Of a stretch of 23,877 nt of DNA, positions 7,741-15,353 are shown piece after piece. Below the pieces are notes generated by a model that made no database searches, had not been told where the DNA came from, and was given only the letters and a program-made list of their open reading frames with translations. The stretch comes from an uncultured Oscillospiraceae bacterium. GTDB taxonomy: Bacteria; Bacillota; Clostridia; Oscillospirales; Ruminococcaceae. Positions within the stretch are counted from its first letter, which is position 1, and each line of letters starts with the position of its first letter. The position numbers and the translations under genes are program-made. The stretch spans positions 1 through 23,877 of the forward strand of contig CAKSWY010000033.1 in NCBI GenBank assembly GCA_934513685.1. Direction: 5' to 3'.

Positions 7741-9192
7741 TCAATAGAAATCCTTGATCCGGTGGAACCAGGTACCGGCGGGGTCCTTCGTTTCCTTCAT
7801 GTAGCGGGACATGATTTCCAGATACTTCTTTTTCACGTCGGCATAGGCCGGGTCGTAGCACACATTGTGCAGCTGATAGGGGTCCTTCTTCAAATCGTAA
7901 AGCTCGCCGCGCTCGCTTTCGTTGAAGGTCAGCTGATAGTCATGGTCGCGCACCATGCGCTGGCGCGCCACATAGAAATGGTTGTGGTATTCGCCGTAGA
8001 TCTCGGTGCGGCCGTTGCTCTCGGCCTCGCCCATCATCAGAGGCAGAATGCTCTCGCCGTCCACCGGCTTCGGGGGCTTCACCCCGGCCACATCCAGGAT
8101 GGTGGGCATCATTTCCTGCAGGTACACAAAGCTGTCGTTGTCCTTGGTGCCTGCGCCCTTCACCACCATGGGAATGTGGTAGATCTCATCAAAGGTAAAC
8201 GCGCCCTTTTCGATGAGCTTGTGGGCACCCAGGCAGTCGCCATGGTCCGCACTGTAAATGATGATGGTGTCATCGTACAGGCCCTCGGCCTTGAGCTTGT
8301 CCACGATCATGCCGACCATGTCGTCGATCATGGTGCAGTGGCCGTAATAGCGGGCCGCGATCTCCTGGAAGCCCTTCCAGCCGTAGTCGCCCAGGCCCCA
8401 CATCTTCTCGCTGAGATAATAGCCGTAGGGCTTATCCAGCAGGTCGTCGCAGTAGCTGGGATGCTCGGGGATGTCCTCCGGGTTGTACATGGAATAGTAA
8501 GGCTCCGGCACAATGCTGGGGCTGTGCGGCCCCCAGAAGTTGGCCCAGATGAAGAAGGGCTTGTCCTGCTCCTTCGCCTTGTCGATCAGGCGGTTGGTCT
8601 CGTGGGCCACAAAGTACTCGATGGTGCTCTCCACCGGGCCTTCGTGCTTGCAGAACATCTCCTGAATCTGCAGATTGGGGTTGTCGCCCAAAAAGCCGTG
8701 GGAGACGTCCACGTTCTCGAAGCCGTTCTCCTTCAGGTATTCCTCATAGTAGTTGGGCACATTGTCCGGCGGCTGGTTGAACACCAGATGAGGGAACACG
8801 CCGCTGCCCGGGAAGGCGTAGCCCATAAACGGCTTGCCGTCGTCAAAGCCACAGCCCTCCGGCGGCAGGGTGGGCGAAACGTGCCACTTGCCTGCATAGC
8901 CGCAGTAGTAACCTGCATCGTGCATGCAGTCACCCAGAAGGGGGGTGCCCTCCTTGATGTCGGTGAAGTTGTCGATCACGCCGTGCTTGTGGGCGTACAG
9001 GCCAGTCATCACGCTGGCCCGGGAGGGGGCGCAAATGGCGGAACTGGTGTAGGCATTGGTGAACTTCATACCCTCGGCGGCCAACTGGTCAATGTGCGGC
9101 GTTTTGCAGATGTTGTTCATGCCGTAGGCACTGACCGTATCCAGCCGCTGCTGATCCGACAAGATGAGGAGAACGTTCTTTCTCTTTGCCAT
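7741..9192 (-). CDS. Cytoplasmic Cys-type sulfatase (sulfuric ester hydrolase)
   Basis: A 483-residue alkaline-phosphatase-superfamily sulfatase. The maturation motif is C54-A-P-S-R (54-58), extended by the usual TG(L) downstream, so C54 would be converted to formylglycine. Metal ligands are D13 in LSDQQR and D316-H317 in SADHGD. GKWH (101-104) supplies the active-site lysine and histidine. The family hallmark GYYCGYAGKWHV is clear. There is no signal peptide, so hydrolysis should occur in the cytosol, which fits the transporter genes that follow. ATG9192 is chosen because GGAAG precedes it. Longer in-frame starts lie inside the promoter. Choline-sulfatase, aryl- or alkyl-sulfatase activities are all possible, and I cannot choose. 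Confidence 0.92.
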   Translation of the reverse strand: MAKRKNVLLILSDQQRLDTVSAYGMNNICKTPHIDQLAAEGMKFTNAYTSSAICAPSRASVMTGLYAHKHGVIDNFTDIKEGTPLLGDCMHDAGYYCGYAGKWHVSPTLPPEGCGFDDGKPFMGYAFPGSGVFPHLVFNQPPDNVPNYYEEYLKENGFENVDVSHGFLGDNPNLQIQEMFCKHEGPVESTIEYFVAHETNRLIDKAKEQDKPFFIWANFWGPHSPSIVPEPYYSMYNPEDIPEHPSYCDDLLDKPYGYYLSEKMWGLGDYGWKGFQEIAARYYGHCTMIDDMVGMIVDKLKAEGLYDDTIIIYSADHGDCLGAHKLIEKGAFTFDEIYHIPMVVKGAGTKDNDSFVYLQEMMPTILDVAGVKPPKPVDGESILPLMMGEAESNGRTEIYGEYHNHFYVARQRMVRDHDYQLTFNESERGELYDLKKDPYQLHNVCYDPAYADVKKKYLEIMSRYMKETKDPAGTWFHRIKDFY

Positions 9193-9262
9193 GATGCTGC
9201 TTCCTTTCCGGCGCATCGGAGCGGTCAGGCCCCCTCTGAATTGCCTTGATTGTTCTTTGTCC

Positions 9263-9291
9263 ATTTTACTTCCCGGGGCCTTTTTTGTCAA
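9263..9291 (-). promoter_or_regulatory. Promoter of the sulfatase/ABC operon
   Basis: On the minus strand a perfect -35 TTGACA (9286-9291) and the -10 TAAAAT (9263-9268) are 17 bp apart. The start would be near 9256, about 64 nt before the sulfatase ATG. AT-rich sequence upstream could act as an UP element. Confidence 0.85.
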
Positions 9292-9329
9292 TGTGCAACA
9301 AAAAATAATGCAAATTGTTTCTCCAAACT

Positions 9330-9350
9330 GTGAAAAGATAATCTTTTAAC
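9330..9350. promoter_or_regulatory. Palindromic candidate operator upstream of the sulfatase operon
   Basis: AAAAGAT-A-ATCTTTT (9333-9347) is a perfect 15-bp dyad that extends to 21 bp with one mismatch. Its centre is about 84 bp upstream of the predicted sulfatase start, where activators often bind. It lies between the two divergent genes, so it could control both. No regulator gene is adjacent. Confidence 0.4.
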
Positions 9351-9555
9351 AATCTTCAACTTACGTATCATCGTTTTTTATGCTTGTTTCTCTTCCGTGT
9401 TTTCTTATTTGCACAATCGTCCTCAAGTTTTTTCTTTTTCTTCTCGCGGGCATTTTCGTCCGCTTTTTTCGTCTTTCCACATTTTTCTCTCAGTTCTGTC
9501 ACTTTGGCGCATGACGCAGCTTTTTCCGCCGGGTTCGCCTCTTCTTCCTTCCCAC
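9351..9555. other. Pyrimidine-rich non-coding stretch between sulfatase and maturase genes
   Basis: The plus strand here is dominated by T and C runs such as TTTTTTCTTTTTCTTCTC. Open frames across it translate to low-complexity Ser/Phe or Lys/Glu strings and have no ribosome binding site or plausible start. I see no gene in it. The composition is unlike the coding neighbours. Confidence 0.5.
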
Positions 9556-9584
9556 TTGCCCCCGCCGCCCGGCTGCGGTACAAT
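9556..9584 (+). promoter_or_regulatory. Likely promoter of the sulfatase-maturing enzyme gene
   Basis: The boxes TTGCCC (9556-9561) and TACAAT (9579-9584) are 17 bp apart, with a start near 9591 and a leader of about 110 nt. A better TATAAT at 9679-9684 is too close to the ribosome binding site (9686-9690) to serve as a -10 box for this gene. Confidence 0.5.
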
Positions 9585-9699
9585 AAAGGCCAGACAATCC
9601 TGCGCTAGCGCTGTATTCCATACCGTGCGCAAACTGACGCGGCTTTCGTTTTCGTATTTGCTGCTTATTTTGATACCTATAATAAGGAGGGCCTTGCCC

Positions 9700-10821
9700 A
9701 TGCCGCCTCTTTCCCTGCTCATCAAACCCGCCTCCGGCAGCTGCAACCTGCGCTGCACCTATTGCTTTTACGCAGACGAAGCCCAGAAGCGCCAGTTTCC
9801 CACCTTTGGGTCTATGAGCGACGCCACCATGCACAGCCTTGTGGATTTCTGCCTGCGGGAGGGCGAAGGCGTATGCACGCTGGCCTTTCAGGGCGGCGAG
9901 CCCACTCTGATGGGGGTGGAGTTCTACCAGCGGCTTTCCCGCTATGCCGCCAAACAGCCCAACCCCCGCGGGGTGCAGTTCCGCTACGCCATTCAAACCA
10001 ACGGCACCCTGCTGGACGAAGCCTGGTGCCGCTGGCTGGCGGAGAACCGCGTTCTGGTCGGCCTTTCCTTGGACGGCCCACGGGAGATTCACGACCGCTA
10101 CCGGCTGGACCCCACCGGGAAGGGCACCTTTGACCGGGTGATGGCGGCCGCCAAACTTATGGAGCAGCACGGCGTGGAGTTCAACATTCTCACGGTGGCC
10201 ACCGGGCTTTCGGCCCGCAGCGGGCAGAAGATCGCCAACTTCTTCCGGAAGAACGGGTTCGGCTACCAGCAGTTCATTGAATGTCTGGACCCGCTGGACG
10301 AAGCCCCCGGCGGCCAGCCCTACTCCCTCACGCCGGAGCGGTACGCCCAGTTTCTCAAGGCCACCTTTGACGCCTGGTATCAGGATTTTCAGGCTGGGAA
10401 GCCCACCTACAACCGCTACTTTGAAAACCTGCTGATGGTGCTTGCGGGGCAAACGCCGGAGAGCTGCTCCATGCAGGGCCGCTGCGCCCCCCATCTGGTG
10501 GTGGAGGCTGACGGCAGCGTTTACCCCTGTGACTTCTATGTGCTGGACCGGTGGAAGCTGGGCAGCATCTGCACCGATTCGCTGGCCCAGCTGGAGCAGC
10601 AGCGCCATGCTTTGGGCTTTCTCGAGGCCTCGCTGCCGGTGCCGCCCGCCTGCCGGGCCTGCCGCTGGTACCCGCTGTGCCGCAACGGCTGCCGCCGCAA
10701 CCGGGACGAGGCCACCGGCGTGAACCGGTTCTGCAGCGCCTACAAGGGCTTTCTGGAGTACGCCTATCCCCGCCTGGCCCAGGTGTACCGGGAGCTGTGC
10801 CGCCGGGCGGGACGGGCGTAA
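9700..10821 (+). CDS. Anaerobic sulfatase-maturing enzyme (radical SAM/SPASM)
   Basis: A 373-residue radical SAM enzyme. The cluster motif is C15-NLR-C19-TY-C22. GGEPTLMG (65-72), AIQTNGTLLD and GLSLDGPREIHD follow in the order seen in anSME proteins. The C-terminal SPASM domain offers C256, C262, C277, C318, C321, C327, C331 and C345 for two auxiliary Fe-S clusters. D278 in YPCDFY corresponds to the catalytic aspartate described for the Clostridium perfringens enzyme. It would oxidise C54 of the neighbouring sulfatase to formylglycine without oxygen. The start at 9700 has GGAGG nine bases upstream; the longer frame upstream is non-coding. Divergent orientation to the sulfatase supports a partnership. 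Confidence 0.93.
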   Translation: MPPLSLLIKPASGSCNLRCTYCFYADEAQKRQFPTFGSMSDATMHSLVDFCLREGEGVCTLAFQGGEPTLMGVEFYQRLSRYAAKQPNPRGVQFRYAIQTNGTLLDEAWCRWLAENRVLVGLSLDGPREIHDRYRLDPTGKGTFDRVMAAAKLMEQHGVEFNILTVATGLSARSGQKIANFFRKNGFGYQQFIECLDPLDEAPGGQPYSLTPERYAQFLKATFDAWYQDFQAGKPTYNRYFENLLMVLAGQTPESCSMQGRCAPHLVVEADGSVYPCDFYVLDRWKLGSICTDSLAQLEQQRHALGFLEASLPVPPACRACRWYPLCRNGCRRNRDEATGVNRFCSAYKGFLEYAYPRLAQVYRELCRRAGRA

Positions 10822-10851
10822 TTGCGCAAACGCAAAAACGTATACAACCAC

Positions 10852-10918
10852 AAAACGCCCCGCCGAAAGAGCGGGACCGGGCAGTTCGGTCCCCTCTTTC
10901 GGCGGGGTGGCGTTTTTT
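10852..10918. terminator. Large bidirectional rho-independent terminator
   Basis: A long stem begins AAAACGCC and ends GGCGTTTTTT. Inside it, CCGCCGAAAGAG pairs with CTCTTTCGGCGG and GGGACCG with CGGTCCC. It sits between convergent genes, with T6 on the plus strand and a T4 equivalent on the minus. Confidence 0.92.
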
Positions 10919-10970
10919 GTGAGAAACTTCAGGAAAATGAAAGAAGAAAATGCAGGTTTGATGCCGTTTT

Positions 10971-12290
10971 TCAGCGGTTGATGGCCGCTACGATGTCGTT
11001 GACCGTCTCGCCCAGGCCGTTCTCCAGCAGATGCAGCAGGTCATCCTGTTTTTCTCTGCCGAGAACCGGGGCCGTGCGCAGCCGGAACTTTTTCTCCATC
11101 CAGGGCAGGTCCACATGGTCGGTGTGCTCGCCGGGGGCTGCATACACCCTGGATTTGAGCACTCGTCCGTCCGCCAGGTGGATTTCCACCCAGGCCAGCC
11201 GCTTGGCGGGGAACTGCGCCTCCATCTCCGGGTCCACATCAAAGGTCAGCCGCTCCATCATGGCCAGAACAGCAGGGTCATCCAGCCCGGATTCCAGCAC
11301 CTGAGGCAGGCCCACATCGCCGTGCACGATGGAGCAGGCCACCGGCCATGCAATGTTGTACTGGGCCTCGTCCGCCGTGTGCGGCACGATCTTGCTCAGC
11401 TGGGCCGCCGAGTCAAAGGTGTGCACATACACATGTTTGACGTCTGTAGGAGCATAGCCGTACTCCTTCGCCAGGTCGATGCAGGCGGCGATGGGCTGAT
11501 GGGCCCACCGGCAGCAGGTATAGGGCTTGAAGTACAGGTTCATGATCTCGTAGGTGCTGCCCAGCGTCTCCAGCAGATGCTGGTACTCCGGCAGTTCCAG
11601 CGTGTAGCCGCGGCCGGTGCTGCCTGCCAGAGTTTCCAGGGCAGCCTCTGCGCCCACCAGCACGCCGAAGGGCACGCCGTCCTTGTTCATGGAGGGGTAA
11701 TGAACCGAGCGCATCGCCGGGGTGAGCGGCGCGTGGAACTCCGCAATGGAGAGGGCGTTGTTCAGCTGCTCTTTGGTGAAGCCCAGCAGGCGGCCCATGC
11801 CGGCGGCCGTGCCGAACGCGCCGTAGGTGCCGGTGCTGTGCATGAACTTGTAGAAGTCCTGGGTGGCAAGTCCGCAGCGCACAGCTGCCTCATAGCACAC
11901 CACCAAGGTGGTCAGGTACTCTTTGTAGGTCACGCCCTGCTCCAGTGCCGCGGCCAGCACGCCGCCCACAAACGAGGTGCCGGGGTGGCCCTTAATCATG
12001 TTGTGGCCGTCGTCAATGTCAAAGGAGTTGGAAGCGTGGGACATGGCCACCGAGGCCCCCAGAATGCCGAAGGTCTCCGGGCTGCCCACCACGGGCACCT
12101 TGCCTTCTTTGTAGTGTTCGCGCGCCATGCGCAGGCCCGCCTGGAACTGCTGGCCCTTGCTGCCCAGCAAAAGAGCAATGGTCAAGTCAATACCGCACAC
12201 CACCGCGCGCTTTTGCACCTCTTCGGGCAGGTCTTCCCATTGGGTGTTCAGGATAAATTTTTCCAGCTTGTAATCCGTGATAAATTTCAT
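10971..12290 (-). CDS. MmgE/PrpD family protein
   Basis: This 439-residue cytosolic protein belongs to the MmgE/PrpD family, which includes 2-methylcitrate dehydratase, cis-aconitate decarboxylase and iminodisuccinate epimerase. Family features are SFDIDDGH (89-96), GHPGTSFVGG (101-110), HSTGTYGAFGTAAGMGRLLG (151-170) and FKPYTCCRWAHQPI (254-267). By position D91/D93, H102, H151, K203 and H264 could be the active-site set, which is inference from remembered relatives. The start follows GGAGG. It is 18 nt downstream of the GltS-type transporter gene, so the two are one operon and the substrate is probably an imported dicarboxylate or amino-acid derivative. The exact reaction is unknown. Confidence 0.88.
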   Translation of the reverse strand: MKFITDYKLEKFILNTQWEDLPEEVQKRAVVCGIDLTIALLLGSKGQQFQAGLRMAREHYKEGKVPVVGSPETFGILGASVAMSHASNSFDIDDGHNMIKGHPGTSFVGGVLAAALEQGVTYKEYLTTLVVCYEAAVRCGLATQDFYKFMHSTGTYGAFGTAAGMGRLLGFTKEQLNNALSIAEFHAPLTPAMRSVHYPSMNKDGVPFGVLVGAEAALETLAGSTGRGYTLELPEYQHLLETLGSTYEIMNLYFKPYTCCRWAHQPIAACIDLAKEYGYAPTDVKHVYVHTFDSAAQLSKIVPHTADEAQYNIAWPVACSIVHGDVGLPQVLESGLDDPAVLAMMERLTFDVDPEMEAQFPAKRLAWVEIHLADGRVLKSRVYAAPGEHTDHVDLPWMEKKFRLRTAPVLGREKQDDLLHLLENGLGETVNDIVAAINR

Positions 12291-12308
12291 CGTCGTTTCC
12301 TCCGTAGC

Positions 12309-13709
12309 TTACTCCGCCGCTTTGGCCTTCTTGGCCTGGGCGATGATCTCGGCTTCACCAGGGCGCAGGTCGCTGCACTTGCCCTTGAACACACCGTAAA
12401 TGCGGGCGCAGATGATCAGCAGCAGGGCAAAGATCACCAGGCACACCGCGCCGGTTGCGTAACCGCGGCCGTTTACCACCAGGCTGGGCATCACGGCGAT
12501 CAAGCCGATCTCAATGAAGGATATAAACACGTAGGCCATGCCGTAGTCTTCCAGGGCCTTGCTGCGCAGCTGAGGGTCAACCACACGCAGCAGGGTAACA
12601 CCGATGGCCGCCACACCGGTGGACCAGCCAAAGATGAAGATGCCGCGCTCGAACCAGAAGTTGTGGAACAGCTTGCGGCTGACCAGCAGCAGGTAGCCGA
12701 ACACAAAGGCCAGGCCGATGAGGGACAGCACCACCAGAGGCACCGCGTACTTCACAACGACCGACAGCTTGATGGAAGCCACGGCGAAGCCCACCAGATA
12801 GTCGGTGGTGGAGTTGCCGACTTTGGAAACGATGTCGCGATCCACGTGATCGGTCAGCTTGAGCAGCTTCAGAACGAACTGCACAACCACGCCGCACAGC
12901 ATACCAACGGAGAAGGTGGGCACGCTCAGGCCGGGAACCAGGCTGTTCAGCCAGGTGGTGATGACGTAGCCGCCGCCCGCCGCAATGAGAACCAGCGCCA
13001 GGTGCCAGGCAAGCGGGTCCAGAGACATGGAGTGAACGGTGGCGCGGCCAACGGATTCCTGCTCGTCCTTGGGCACCAGACCGGTGAGCATGCTGTCCGG
13101 CAGCTGGCTGGCTTCGGAGATCAGGCGGGTAGCGCCCTTCTTGGTGGCCACGTTGATGCACAGCGCGCCCAGAATCACGCCGGAGAGAATGCCGATGGTG
13201 GCAAAGGTCTGGCCGATGGTCAGGGCCTCGTCCCAGCCGCACAGCTCTTCAAAGGATGCGCCGAAGGTGGCCGCCGTGCCGTGGCCGCCGATGAAACCGC
13301 CGGGCATCAGCAGCGAAAAGCCGATGTTCACCTGCGGGAAGAAGGCTGCCATAAACGCACCGCCCAGCAGCAGTGCAAAGGCATACTGGCCGAAGTACAC
13401 GGCCGAGTTCAGCAAGAAGGTATCGCCCGCTTCCTTCATGGTCTGCTTGAAACTGCCCATGGACTCAATGCCGATGAACAGCGAGGAGAACAGTATGACG
13501 ATCAGCACACCGGAATAACTGGAGGCGTGGCTGGAAAGTGGCAGAAGGTTCAGGCACTGAGGCCCCAGAACCAGGCCGATCAGGCCCGCTACAACGGAAG
13601 AAGGAAGCAGCAATTTCTGGATGGGCTTGATGTGTGCACGCAGAAACTGAGCGACGACCAGCAGCAGAGACATGATCGCGAAATCGCTCAATAGATCAAA
13701 TGCCGTCAT
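12309..13709 (-). CDS. gltS: GltS-family sodium/glutamate-type symporter
   Basis: A 466-residue membrane carrier of the ESS (glutamate:Na+ symporter) family. The conserved pore motif GGFIGGHGTAATFG (137-150) is present in the first repeat, and hydrophobic helices span the length, for example 10-22, 34-50, 66-80, 105-123. WSTGVAAIGVTLLRVVDP in the second half is the family's inverted-repeat counterpart. It would bring in glutamate or a related dicarboxylate with sodium. GGAA precedes the start. The MmgE/PrpD gene follows after 18 nt, and an opine-dehydrogenase-like gene lies upstream beyond a terminator. This context suggests a specialised substrate rather than bulk glutamate uptake. Confidence 0.9.
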   Translation of the reverse strand: MTAFDLLSDFAIMSLLLVVAQFLRAHIKPIQKLLLPSSVVAGLIGLVLGPQCLNLLPLSSHASSYSGVLIVILFSSLFIGIESMGSFKQTMKEAGDTFLLNSAVYFGQYAFALLLGGAFMAAFFPQVNIGFSLLMPGGFIGGHGTAATFGASFEELCGWDEALTIGQTFATIGILSGVILGALCINVATKKGATRLISEASQLPDSMLTGLVPKDEQESVGRATVHSMSLDPLAWHLALVLIAAGGGYVITTWLNSLVPGLSVPTFSVGMLCGVVVQFVLKLLKLTDHVDRDIVSKVGNSTTDYLVGFAVASIKLSVVVKYAVPLVVLSLIGLAFVFGYLLLVSRKLFHNFWFERGIFIFGWSTGVAAIGVTLLRVVDPQLRSKALEDYGMAYVFISFIEIGLIAVMPSLVVNGRGYATGAVCLVIFALLLIICARIYGVFKGKCSDLRPGEAEIIAQAKKAKAAE

Positions 13710-13759
13710 GGTGGATTCCTTTCTTTTCCTATTTCTATGGGGTTTATCTGCGTTCTTAT

Positions 13760-13786
13760 TTCAACAATCATTTGCATAATGGTGAA
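13760..13786. promoter_or_regulatory. Imperfect dyad upstream of gltS
   Basis: The outer arms TTCAnCAnT (13760-13768) and AnTGnTGAA (13778-13786) are symmetric around a 9-bp centre. It lies about 50-75 bp before the gltS ATG, in AT-rich sequence where the promoter should be. It may be an operator, possibly for the LysR protein encoded nearby. I cannot place convincing -35 and -10 boxes here. Confidence 0.35.
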
Positions 13787-13837
13787 AAAGTGCCTCGCTT
13801 AATTTTTAATTGTTCAAATCCTGCGCTTCTGCCCCGA

Positions 13838-13887
13838 CAAAAAGGCCCCGGGCGAATGCTTTCAAAAGACGCGCCCAGGGCACTTTT
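13838..13887. terminator. Terminator after the opine dehydrogenase-like gene
   Basis: The arms GCCCCGGGCG (13845-13854) and CGCCCAGGGC (13872-13881) pair with one wobble. On the minus strand a CCTTTTTG run follows; on the plus strand CACTTTTTC follows. It lies between the dehydrogenase stop codon and gltS, so gltS probably has its own promoter or receives readthrough. Confidence 0.8.
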
Positions 13888-13912
13888 TCTGTTCGTGGGC
13901 GGAAAATGCGGC

Positions 13913-15154
13913 TCAGCGGTTGTAAACTCCGTCGTTCAGGTAGGCCAGCAGCTCCTCCTTGGGCATACCGTCAATGCCCAGGTAGGCCAGCGTGTACTTG
14001 CTTTCCACGAAGAAGTTCTTCTTGTGGAAGGAACCGCCCAGAGTAATCATGGAGTCGATGATGGGGGTGGGAACGCCGTACTGCACGCCCAGATCGTGGT
14101 AGACCTTGCAGCCGATGGGCACGTCCTCGGTCAGGTAGCGGTGATGGATGCTGTTGGGGCCGGTGTTGCCCTCGTTGGAAGGCTGATCCAGCGGGAAAAC
14201 CACGTTGTCGTTGCCGTTCTCGTCCAGGCCCATGTACTCCTGCGTCAGCAAACTGCGGCGGGAGAAGAACATCTCGTACTTGTAACTGGGGCAGCCCACG
14301 CCAATGGCCTTGGCCAGAGCGATCTCTTCATTGTAGAACTGGTACTGTACCTCGCAGATGGAGGGGCACAGTCCGTGCGAATACATGGAGTAGGTGGTCT
14401 TATCGTGGCCGCAGAAGATCACGCCCCAGTTCTCCATGGTGGAAACGCCCAGGATGGTGGCCGGCACATGAATGACCGGGTTCAAGTTGGCGAAGTCCAC
14501 GTCCAGCACGGTGTTGGCCTTGGAGGGGCCATCGCCCTGGGTCACCGCATCCATACAAGGCAGATATTTGGAGGACTCCAGGAAGTCGTCGGTGTCGGTC
14601 ATGGGCAGGGCCGCGCCGCGCAGGGTGATGGCACGGTACTTCGCGCCCACATGGGGGAACTGGAACTTGCCAATGCTCTCGATGCGGGTGCCGTAAGGGG
14701 CGGACGACCAGCCGCCCACGATGACCTTCTTGGTACAGCCCATCTCGCGCATCAGACGGCGCAGCAGCAGGCAGGCAAAATTGTCGGTGAAAATGTGGAT
14801 GACCTGACCGTCCTCCAGGTGGGGAATCAGGGCGCGGAAGATGGGCTCATGGCCCCAGGAACCGCAGGCAACCACGATCAGGCCCGCGCCCTTGACTGCC
14901 TCGGCGATGTCGGTGGTAACCAGGTCAAAGTGGGCCCGGCCGGACCGCTCGAAGCAGTACTTATTGCGCTGTGCGCCGTCCAGCAGAATGCCGGTCTTGT
15001 CCACGTCCTTCAGGGAGGTGGCTGCGAAGGGCATCGCATCGTACAGGCGAACCGAACGCCCGGCCAAAGCCATATCCGCTGCGCAGGTCTTGCCGACGGC
15101 GCCGCCGCCCAGAACGGCAATGGGCATGTCCTTCAGGTATTCCATCTTACTCAT
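13913..15154 (-). CDS. Octopine/nopaline dehydrogenase family oxidoreductase
   Basis: A 413-residue protein with an N-terminal Rossmann motif GGGAVG (16-21). The C-terminal domain is of the octopine/nopaline dehydrogenase type: NPVIHVPATILGV (225-237) holds the probable catalytic histidine H229, and HRYLTEDVPIG (338-348) holds the paired acidic residue, near D344. Family members join an amino acid to an alpha-keto acid with NAD(P)H, or reverse it. AGGAGG precedes the start. It is divergent from a LysR gene and upstream of the GltS and MmgE/PrpD genes. That arrangement suggests it either cleaves an imported opine-like compound or makes one. Substrate and cofactor preference are unknown. Confidence 0.87.
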   Translation of the reverse strand: MSKMEYLKDMPIAVLGGGAVGKTCAADMALAGRSVRLYDAMPFAATSLKDVDKTGILLDGAQRNKYCFERSGRAHFDLVTTDIAEAVKGAGLIVVACGSWGHEPIFRALIPHLEDGQVIHIFTDNFACLLLRRLMREMGCTKKVIVGGWSSAPYGTRIESIGKFQFPHVGAKYRAITLRGAALPMTDTDDFLESSKYLPCMDAVTQGDGPSKANTVLDVDFANLNPVIHVPATILGVSTMENWGVIFCGHDKTTYSMYSHGLCPSICEVQYQFYNEEIALAKAIGVGCPSYKYEMFFSRRSLLTQEYMGLDENGNDNVVFPLDQPSNEGNTGPNSIHHRYLTEDVPIGCKVYHDLGVQYGVPTPIIDSMITLGGSFHKKNFFVESKYTLAYLGIDGMPKEELLAYLNDGVYNR

Positions 15155-15227
15155 GTTGGTGTCCTCCTATTGCTTTGTTTTTTGTTTTCTTTTTTGCGGA
15201 TGCATTTCTTTTTGTTTCGGTTGTGAT

Positions 15228-15251
15228 ATAATCCAGTTTGTAGTGGATTAT
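15228..15251. promoter_or_regulatory. Perfect inverted repeat, candidate LysR operator
   Basis: ATAATCCA and TGGATTAT are perfect inverted arms separated by 8 bp. The element lies between the divergent dehydrogenase and lysR genes. On the plus strand its left arm overlaps an extended -10 (TGATATAAT, 15224-15232). Binding there would therefore block plus-strand transcription while sitting upstream of the dehydrogenase. This is the classical arrangement for LysR autorepression plus target activation; the assignment is inferred. Confidence 0.55.
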
Positions 15252-15296
15252 GTTCACTTCCTTTTGCTGATTTGACCATACCACGGCTTTATTCAT

Positions 15297-15326
15297 TTGT
15301 AAAATAGATAGTTTCTATCATATAGT
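15297..15326 (+). promoter_or_regulatory. Candidate lysR promoter with internal inverted repeat
   Basis: TTGTAA (15297-15302) and TATAGT (15321-15326) are 18 bp apart. The spacer contains GATAG-TTT-CTATC (15307-15319). A second small repeat, TTCAA-N5-TTGAA (15326-15340), follows at the predicted start. These repeats are candidate autoregulatory sites. Confidence 0.45.
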
Positions 15327-15353
15327 TCAATATTTTTGAAGCGAGGTTTTTTC

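Noticed and set aside
9193..9291. Longer sulfatase start giving 33 extra N-terminal residues
   Set aside because: The extension would begin inside the -35 box of the TTGACA-17-TAAAAT promoter, reads as low-complexity Arg/Lys/Gly, and has no ribosome binding site. ATG9192 has one.
9368..9583. Lysine-rich 71-residue frame on the minus strand
   Set aside because: It is produced by the T/C-rich plus strand, begins at TTG with no ribosome binding site, and has no protein-like pattern.
9679..9684. TATAAT as the -10 box for the maturase gene
   Set aside because: The start would fall at or after the ribosome binding site at 9686-9690, leaving no translatable leader.
11031..13694. Very long plus-strand open frame opposite the MmgE/PrpD and gltS genes
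   Set aside because: It is a His/Gln/Gly/Val-rich shadow of GC-rich codons on the other strand. The minus-strand proteins have full family motifs.
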